In this document: piece after piece, positions 1-6,400 of the stretch
How the letters are laid out: every line of letters begins with the position of its first letter
How positions within the stretch are numbered: position 1 is the first letter of the stretch
Assembly: GCF_030528505.1 (NCBI RefSeq)
Contig: NZ_JAUMYS010000016.1
Location: 1-46,433, forward strand
DNA length: 46,433 nt
DNA from: Tannerella sp.
Lineage (GTDB): Bacteria > Bacteroidota > Bacteroidia > Bacteroidales > Tannerellaceae
Reading direction: 5' to 3'
Position numbers and translations under genes: made by a program
The notes under the pieces: model-generated
Databases searched by the model: none
The model's input: only the letters and a program-made list of their open reading frames with translations
Told to the model about the DNA's origin: nothing

Positions 1-90
1 AAAAGCCCTGAAAGGGCGCCTTAATTCAGCCCAATGCGAAGCGTTGGGGAAAAAGTCGCATCTCGGCGGAGGGCTGTAAGCCTGAATTAT
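1..90. repeat. Palindromic REP-like repeat, copy 1
   Basis: This is the first of two nearly identical copies of a ~90-bp non-coding element. It begins with the perfect hairpin GCCCTGAAAGGGC (stem GCCCT/AGGGC, loop GAA). A second hairpin follows, CCCAATGC-GAA-GCGTTGGG, with one G-T wobble. TTAATTCAG near the left pairs with CTGAATTA near the right, so the whole unit can fold as a closed multi-branch structure. The form resembles REP/BIME elements. That it is one, and that it is dispersed in the genome, is inference. The window may begin inside it. Confidence 0.7.
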
Positions 91-184
91 AATTGTTAAT
101 TGTTAATTGTCATGCGTGGTACATGATTCGGCATGTACCCGGAAAATAACCATTGACAACTGACAATTGACAATTAACAATTAA
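91..184. repeat. AT-rich inverted heptad array with central dyad
   Basis: The left arm (91-112) is built of AATTGTT-like steps. The right arm (153-184) carries the reverse complement, TTGACAATT/AACAATTAA. Between them lies the dyad GGTACATG-attcgg-CATGTACC. The block separates the two 90-bp REP-like copies, and a degenerate version follows the second copy. No coding capacity is seen. Confidence 0.6.
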
Positions 185-186
185 AC

Positions 187-275
187 AAAAGCCCTGAAAG
201 GGCGCCTTAATTCAGCCCAATGCGAAGCGTTGGGGAAAAGTCGCATCTCGGCGGAGGGCTGAAAGCCTGAATTAT
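187..275. repeat. Palindromic REP-like repeat, copy 2
   Basis: This is a direct repeat of 1-90, offset by 186 bases. It differs by one deleted A in the A-run after the second hairpin and one T-to-A change in the last stem. All hairpins are retained. The near-identity suggests recent duplication or copying. Confidence 0.7.
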
Positions 276-512
276 ATTAATTGTTAACGGTTAATTGTCA
301 GTGGTTATGCATGGTACCCGCCGAATCATGTACCCGGCATGACAATTAACCATTGACAATTGACAATTAAATAATGGTACACGCCGAAGAGTGTATCGCG
401 TAATTTGGATGCAACAAAACAGGATGCGGTCGAACTCGAAATACCGTATTTTTTCTACCTTCGTTGTAGCAAATCGCCCTTGGCCTCGTTATAAGGATGA
501 ACAGTCAAACGA
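276..512. other. Gene-free upstream region of the ECF sigma operon
   Basis: A second, more degenerate AT-rich inverted array (about 276-300 and 342-369) surrounds GGTACC/GTACC dyads around 310-335. A third GGTACA-type half-site lies near 375. From 370 to 512 the sequence is the upstream region of the sigma factor gene. A weak TACCTTCG box at 456-463 is the only promoter-like match seen. Open frames here are shadows. Confidence 0.45.
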
Positions 513-1055
513 ATGGATAACGAATACAAAAACCTCATCGATGGCGTGCGAAGACGCGAACAACAAGCGCAGATGGCTTTCTACGACCGCTTCTTCCGCC
601 CGGTTTATCAGAGCGCCGCGGCCGTTGTCGGCAATCGCGACGAAGCCGAAGAGATCATGCAGGACACCTTGCTGAAAATCTTCGTCCGTCCCGAACTGCT
701 CAACGACGACGCGCAGGCGATGGAACGCATCCTGCGGCGGATCGCAACCAACGCGGCCATCGACATGGTACGGAGGCAGAAAAACTTTTACGCCTCGATC
801 GACGAAGAGCAGCTGACGGAACCAGCCGACGAAGACGAGCCGGCCGACGAACAGCCCGGTATCGATGAAATACGCACTGGTATCGGACGCTTACCCGCCG
901 GCTACCGGAGCATCCTCAGCCTGCGCTTGTTCGGCGATATGAGCTTTGCCGATATCGCCGCGAGGCTGCAACTCAACCCCTCGACCGTACGCGTCCAGTA
1001 CACGAGAGGATTGTCCCGATTACGTAACGTATTGCATCAGAAGAAACAGATATGA
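513..1055 (+). CDS. ECF RNA polymerase sigma factor (RpoE-like)
   Basis: A 180-residue sigma-70 factor of the extracytoplasmic-function type, which directs RNA polymerase to a small regulon. Region 2 lies around residues 20-85, with the DEAEEIMQDTLLKIF helix and the RRIATNAAIDMVRR segment. An acidic linker (about 95-115) leads to region 4 (about 120-172), containing LPAGYRSILSLRLFGDMSFADIAARL and a helix-turn-helix. Length is typical of the family. Its stop overlaps the start of the next gene in ATGA, implying translational coupling to the probable anti-sigma protein. ATG at 513 is chosen because it gives a full region 2. Regulon and signal are unknown. Confidence 0.9.
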   Translation: MDNEYKNLIDGVRRREQQAQMAFYDRFFRPVYQSAAAVVGNRDEAEEIMQDTLLKIFVRPELLNDDAQAMERILRRIATNAAIDMVRRQKNFYASIDEEQLTEPADEDEPADEQPGIDEIRTGIGRLPAGYRSILSLRLFGDMSFADIAARLQLNPSTVRVQYTRGLSRLRNVLHQKKQI

Positions 1056-1621
1056 ACAAGAAAAAGAATAGATTAGAACATACAATCAAAACGCATTCGC
1101 ACGAAATTTTCGCGTGTGGTGAACCAAAAGACGGACACCGCGAACGCTTTGCCCGCCGACTCGAAGCGTTGCACGCCGCAACGACATCGGAAGTCGGGAC
1201 GGATACACACGTAACGCACGAAACGAAAGCGAACAACCGGCGGAATCGCGTGTTGCGCATCCTGACGGGCGTCGTCACAACGGCTGCCGCCGTAATGGCC
1301 GGCATCTGGCTGTTCACCTCACGACCGGAGACGACCGCACCGCTCTCGTCGGAAGACTCGCCGGCCGATGTGCAGAACCATTACGCCATGCTGTTTGAAA
1401 ACGAACTGGAAACGACCAAACAAATGCTTAGCCCGATGGACGGAAACGAACGCGCCAAAGTCCTCGAAGAATTAGAGACGATGGAAGCCGAACAGATGCC
1501 GGACGTTCAGATGACCGACGAGCATAAAATTACGTTGATCGTCAGCGTCTATTCGTCCAGAATTAACGCTTTGCAGCAAATACAAATGAATTTAATAACT
1601 CATCAAATAAAAACATCATGA
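1052..1621 (+). CDS. Putative membrane anti-sigma factor
   Basis: A 189-residue protein with a cytoplasmic N-terminus containing EPKDGHRERFARRLEAL, a motif style common in Bacteroidales anti-sigma proteins. One transmembrane helix follows at about residues 66-88 (VLRILTGVVTTAAAVMAGIWLF), then a C-terminal periplasmic part rich in charged helices. No zinc-binding HxxxCxxC anti-sigma motif is seen. It overlaps the sigma gene by 4 bp upstream and the DUF4097-like gene by 4 bp downstream. Its role as an anti-sigma factor is inferred from the overlap and topology. Confidence 0.65.
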   Translation: MNKKKNRLEHTIKTHSHEIFACGEPKDGHRERFARRLEALHAATTSEVGTDTHVTHETKANNRRNRVLRILTGVVTTAAAVMAGIWLFTSRPETTAPLSSEDSPADVQNHYAMLFENELETTKQMLSPMDGNERAKVLEELETMEAEQMPDVQMTDEHKITLIVSVYSSRINALQQIQMNLITHQIKTS

Positions 1622-2589
1622 AGAAGATTCTGTTTATTTTAGCCATCACCTTGTTGGCAACCGGAGCCTTCGCCGCACGGAAAGAGTATAAAAGAGAAAT
1701 TGTCAAGGAATTTTCCGTCGGCGACAATCCTGTTCTCTCGATCGAAAATAAATACGGCAACATCCGGATCATCGAAGGAACGAACCGCAAAATCACGTTC
1801 AAGATCGAAATCAGAGGCGAAGGACGCACCGAAGAAGCCGCCCGAAAATATGCCGAGAGCGTGTCGGTCGATTTCTCCCACAGCGGCAATCGGGTTTCGG
1901 CCCATACCAAATTCGAACCGATCAACTGCAACAACTGCGGGCGTTCGGTACATTATACCGTCACCGCCCCCAAAAGCGTCATTCCGCTGCTGGAAAACAA
2001 GTACGGGAATATTTACCTCGATAACCTCACGCAACCGCTCACCGTCGAACTCAAATACGGAAATCTTTTCGCAAACGCCGTTCATAAGGCGACGATCGAC
2101 ATCAGTTACGGCAACGTGACGATGAACAAATGCAACAATCTTTCCGTCGAAAGCAAATATTCCGGCATCAAAATCGACGAAGCCCAGCAGGTTGTGGCCG
2201 ATTCGAAGTATGATCATTACCGGATCGAATCGGTGACCGACTTCGAAATCGAAACGGGCTACACCGACGTGCGAATCGGTAAACTGAACAAACGGCTGAC
2301 AGCCGATCGGTTGCGATACGGCGGACTGAAAATCGCCGAAGTGGCGAACGACTTTTCGGAAATCCGCGTCGACGCGGCATACAGCAATGTAAAGATCGGA
2401 CTGACCGAAGAGCATGCCTTCAAAGCCGCTCTTTATACCAACTACGGAAAGATCGACACCGGCAACCTTACGTTCCATAACGTATCGCTGAAGAAGCAAG
2501 GGTGTATCGTCGGTACGGCCGGCAAAAGCAACAATCCGAGCGCCTCCGTCAATATTTCCGTCTCGTACGGAGGAATCGTATTGAAATAA
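1618..2589 (+). CDS. Secreted beta-repeat protein, DUF4097/GIN-adhesin-like
   Basis: A 323-residue protein with a signal peptide (about residues 1-20, ending AFAA) followed by a repetitive beta-solenoid-like body. A YG/Y-x-x motif recurs roughly every 18-25 residues: KYGNI, KYGNI, KYGNL, SYGNV, KYSGI, GYTDV, RYGGL, AYSNV, NYGKI, SYGGI. This pattern is typical of DUF4097 and putative auto-transporter adhesin head (GIN) families. A CNNC pair occurs near residue 102. As third gene of the overlapping sigma/anti-sigma operon, it is probably an envelope target or sensor of that system. The function is not known. Confidence 0.75.
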   Translation: MKKILFILAITLLATGAFAARKEYKREIVKEFSVGDNPVLSIENKYGNIRIIEGTNRKITFKIEIRGEGRTEEAARKYAESVSVDFSHSGNRVSAHTKFEPINCNNCGRSVHYTVTAPKSVIPLLENKYGNIYLDNLTQPLTVELKYGNLFANAVHKATIDISYGNVTMNKCNNLSVESKYSGIKIDEAQQVVADSKYDHYRIESVTDFEIETGYTDVRIGKLNKRLTADRLRYGGLKIAEVANDFSEIRVDAAYSNVKIGLTEEHAFKAALYTNYGKIDTGNLTFHNVSLKKQGCIVGTAGKSNNPSASVNISVSYGGIVLK

Positions 2590-2642
2590 ATCGTCATACT
2601 CACCGACCGATAAGCTAATCACTCCTTTCCTTTACACATTTC

Positions 2643-2696
2643 GATACGTACCCTTAAGCTTTCGGGAGGTTATCATTAAGGTTTTGGATACGTATC
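2643..2696. terminator. Long imperfect inverted repeat, possible terminator
   Basis: The outer arms are GATACGTA (2643-2650) and TACGTATC (2689-2696). The inner arms are CCTTAA (2652-2657) and TTAAGG (2676-2681). It starts 53 bp after the stop of the sigma operon, so a transcription end or mRNA-stabilising structure is plausible. There is no clear T-run after it. Confidence 0.4.
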
Positions 2697-2705
2697 TTCA
2701 ACTTG

Positions 2706-2793
2706 TCTCACAGTTGTGTTCCGACTGGATCACAATTGTGGGACAATTGGATCACAACTGTCGTTCAATTGGCACACAGTTGTCGTTTAAATT
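2706..2793. repeat. Four degenerate 22-bp tandem repeats with dyads
   Basis: Units start at 2706, 2728, 2750 and 2772, each exactly 22 bp. Each contains a CACAnnTGTG-like dyad (perfect CACAATTGTG in unit 2; CACA..TGTC in units 3 and 4). Units 2 and 3 end in CAATTG, placing a second small palindrome half a period (11 bp) later. Dyads on one helical face every two turns look like an array of protein binding sites. Confidence 0.6.
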
Positions 2794-3017
2794 AATCGAT
2801 GTGGCCCGTAGGCTTAATGTCGTTATCGGAAGGCTTAATGTTCGGGATTCCTCCCGTTACGTGTCGAGCGAAAACCAGCAGCCGGACGTTGGTTCGGCCG
2901 ACATACAACGTCGGTAGGGCTGATCGAAAATGGCCGAAGCGGACCCGGATAAACACATCATTCGTTTCTATTTTTGCACTTTTTTTTCTAAAAACATCTC
3001 CATTACAAAAAAATGAT
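2794..3017. other. Gene-free stretch with short direct repeat
   Basis: AGGCTTAATGT recurs at a 21-bp step (GGCTTAATG at 2811 and 2832), directly after the 22-bp array. A short hairpin CCGAC-atacaac-GTCGG lies near 2900-2916. A TATTTTTG box at 2969-2976 could be a -7 promoter element. No credible gene was found. Confidence 0.4.
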
Positions 3018-3025
3018 TACCTTTG
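3018..3025 (+). promoter_or_regulatory. -7 promoter box TACCTTTG
   Basis: This matches the Bacteroidota -7 consensus TAnnTTTG, 22 bp before the ATG at 3048 and about 430 bp before the T9SS cargo gene. No good -33 element was found at the expected spacing. It could drive a long leader transcript through the C13 run into the gene at 3458. Confidence 0.4.
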
Positions 3026-3047
3026 CACCACTATTTAATGCATAAAC

Positions 3048-3251
3048 ATGAAAAAGATGGTTTCACATCACGGGACTAAACTTTCTTCACGAAATAAGAC
3101 GGAGGAGAAAGAATTTTTCCATATCTGTATGGAAAAATCGGTCTTCCCAGCCGGCTCGTATGCAGGGATCAATCCTTGTCGGTCGACTTCGTTGACCGAA
3201 ACGCTAACGAAATTATACTTCTACCCCCCCCCCCCCATTAACATTATTTAA
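3048..3251 (+). other. Candidate leader ORF carrying the C13 run
   Basis: A 67-codon frame starts with ATG 22 bp downstream of a TAnnTTTG box and runs through the 13-C tract (YPPPP), ending at TAA 3249. No recognisable domain. If one C were lost, the frame would continue open to TAA at 3436-3438 (about 129 codons), 19 bp before the start of the T9SS cargo gene. If one C were gained, it would stop at once. Whether it is translated is unknown. Confidence 0.25.
3224..3236. repeat. Homopolymeric C13 tract
   Basis: Thirteen consecutive C lie between a promoter-like box (3018) and the start of a giant secreted protein (3458). Runs of this length are prone to slipped-strand mutation in bacteria, so phase variation is a reasonable hypothesis. 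The sequence 3237-3457 after it is AT-rich with no further gene. Confidence 0.7.
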
Positions 3252-3457
3252 TAAATATATTTTTCACCCTTTTTGGATATACAACTGTATTTCCAAAGAT
3301 TTTGTATTTTCTTCTCTCTTTTTACACTGTCAAACACCATCTCAATTTCAGATGGCCAATTTCAGCCACTCTCTTGTTCGTCACCAAGCATTTGTAACAG
3401 CAATACTGACAGACAATATACACCATACTATTTTATAAACTATAAACAACAAGAAAA

Positions 3458-6400
3458 ATGAAAAAAAAGTACAAATGGAGTCATTCCCATCATTTATCAA
3501 CTCTGCTTAGGGGAATACTGATTCTCTTATGCTTGCTCGGTGCAATTTGGTCAGCACATGCACAAACGGTTCGGATAGCCGACGGCTATCCGAAAATCGT
3601 CGGCAGTAACCGACTGGTAGCCTATGGCGAGCCGCTTACCATTGCCTATCGATTCACTCCACAGGGTAGTGCACTGACCGATTCGAAAGTGAAGATCACC
3701 TTGCCGAACGATGTGGAAGTAGAAAATTTTTCCGCACCTATAGGCGGAATTACATTCACTAAAACGCAAAACGGGCAGGAGGTTACACTCAGCGGAGGAA
3801 CCATAGCCCAAAACCACGAAGTAGAGGTTCAGTTCAAGGTGAAAACCACGGGCTGCATCAATCCCGGTGTCGTTACCTTTCAATTAGCCGTGCTGAGTGG
3901 CATAAACTCCAAAGCGAGCAACAGCGTTACTGCCAATGCCGTACGCCCCATTCTGCAGATCGGGTTGCCTGCCGGTGGAGACAATATAGACTTCGGCGGG
4001 ACACCGACAACCCCCAAAACAGTTACCGTTTACCTGAAAACGGCTTCGGCCGACAAAGCCTCGTCGGCTCAGGTGACGTTCACCGTCAGCACGTCGGAAA
4101 TCACTCTCTCCAACTTCAAACTCAACACCACGGCGATCAGTGCCGTTGCTGCCACTTTGCCCGATGGACGACGCACCTACACGCTCACCTTCGCTTCGCC
4201 TGCCAACATGGGGGGAAGTATGATCGACCAGACCGACAGCAAGAAGATCACCTTCAATGCCGTAGGAACCCCTTCTATCTGCGGATTCCAGCACATCAAA
4301 GCCATGGCGCGCTTCCCTGCCGGCGGAACGGCGTGCCATACTTCGTCCGAACAGCAGATTACGCTTGCCATGGGCGGAACAAGCGGCGTTCCGACACTTA
4401 CCGTCAACAGCTGCAACTACGTAACGGCCAATAACAGCAGCGCCTCGGTAATACATCCCAATAACGTACCTAAAAACGGAACACTCACGTGGGTCAGAAC
4501 AGTTTTAACCAATACCGGCACTACTGCCATACGCTCTTTCAACATTGTGAATTGTTCTACTCCTGCTTTTTACAATTGCATCGATACCTCCAAGATATAT
4601 ATCCAGATCGGCAGCGGCCCTCTCAAAAGAATTTATCCCAATAAAAGAGAAACATACGGTTTCAACCCGCCCAGACAACTGAAACCTGCATACTCTCGTA
4701 TGGTGAGTAGTTTCAACAATATGACCATACACGAGGTCATACCGCCCGGAACAACCGTGACTCTCTACATGGCCACTCATAACGGCGATATATTCGACCT
4801 GCCAGCCACCAACCGTCCGGGTCCGAGCCTGAATGGACCTTTCGGTTTTACCTGTAATTCGTTCTCAATTTTAATCGGCAACATCAAAGGTTTTTGCGCC
4901 GAGAACACAGCCAAATTGAGTGGAAGGACAGCCCCCGAACTAGCCCTTCCGGCCCATACAGACAGACTCCCTTTGCCCAAACAGATATTCAAAGGGCAAC
5001 AGACGTTTACCGGCAAGACACACGTACATCTCGGACAGATCGATCAGGCAGATGCCGTGTTTACAGTAGAGACTCCTGCATGGCTGACGATCGAGGATAT
5101 GAAAATCACGCCAAACGAAGATGGCACGGGCACCTTCCCGGCGGCCCTGTCTTTCACCCCCACCATCCATTCGCCCCAAAAACGATCCATCAAAATCCGG
5201 GCGACCGGCACCGTCAGCAATCCGGGCAACTTCCGCGGCTATCTGCATGTCACGTATAAATCGGCCCCCTGCGGCGCGGTAAATAAAGAGGATACCGTTC
5301 GTTGGACAACCGATCAGGTGTGGAGCGACGCGACGCTTCCGAATACGACCTTGCTCAAACAGCCGGTTGCGCATATCTGCAAGCAGGAGGGCATCGGGAT
5401 GGATACGTTTTATCTCAAACGCCACACGGATTACATCGGATACAAGGACACAAACAACGACGGCGATCCCGACAATGGTACTCAGAAACTGCCCGATGCA
5501 GATGTAGACCATACGCGTTTTGCTACCGACGACCACGGCTCGTTCCATTGGAAAGGACAGGTAGAAGCAGGCAGCACTGCTTACGAATACCTTTATCTGC
5601 CGATGGAGGGAAACATGGCGGTCGGAGCAGGACCCGGAAAATATTTTATCCCGAACACGTCGGCATTCGAAGTCAAAGTAAACGGCACTGCAGTGTCCGG
5701 CATTGATTTGAAACACCAACCGATGACCGGAAACAAAAGCTACTTCATACTTCGAAACCCAACCAAATTCCCTGCCGGAGCCACAGTCGAAATCAAAATT
5801 GATTTTACCGTGAATCGGCCGGCAGGAAACTTTTACACTAAAACCGATGGTATCCTCTCGACCCTTTTTAAGGTGAGCGAAACCTCACTGGCCGATCCAT
5901 TCACACAAGGAAAAGGAGCCGACAATGCACAGGTACTTCCCATAAAGATCCATTATGTACGAGTAGGCTCACTTGGCACAGAGGGAGGTGCTCCGACGGT
6001 CAAATTCGAAACCCGGGCCTCTAAAACGGTAACTTTCGACCCCGTAGTCGGAGGCCAGGTAGCAATAGCCCCATTCGTAAACGAGGCACGTTACTTTTAC
6101 TATCTGAAAAAGATCACCTACGAATTGCCGCCGGGCTATACGATGGACGATCAGATTACGGTAAGCAAACACGGAGTACCGGCACTCGGTTCCAAGACGC
6201 TGAACTCCGAACCGGGCTCTACCCCCAGCCGGAGAACATACGACTTCTCACAGCTGTTCCAAACAACCAATCCCACCGGTCCGCTGGGAGGCGGCAAGTG
6301 GCGGCTCTGGAAAGATAGCTGGACCCTGAATCCGGAGATAACCCTGAAGATTAATCCGTCATTTGTACGGAAAGATACGTCTGCTGTGACGATTACGCGA

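Noticed and set aside
1639..2622. A 327-codon open frame on the minus strand
   Set aside because: It is antisense to the DUF4097-like gene over nearly its full length, has no recognisable domain, and reflects codon bias of the real gene.
2684..2917. A 77-codon frame across the 22-bp array
   Set aside because: The 22-bp period is not a multiple of three, so the repeats do not encode a repeated peptide; no gene features.
3273..3461. A 62-codon frame overlapping the start of the T9SS cargo gene by ATGA
   Set aside because: It starts with TTG, has no promoter of its own and no domain. The overlap looks coincidental, although it adds some ambiguity to the leader region.
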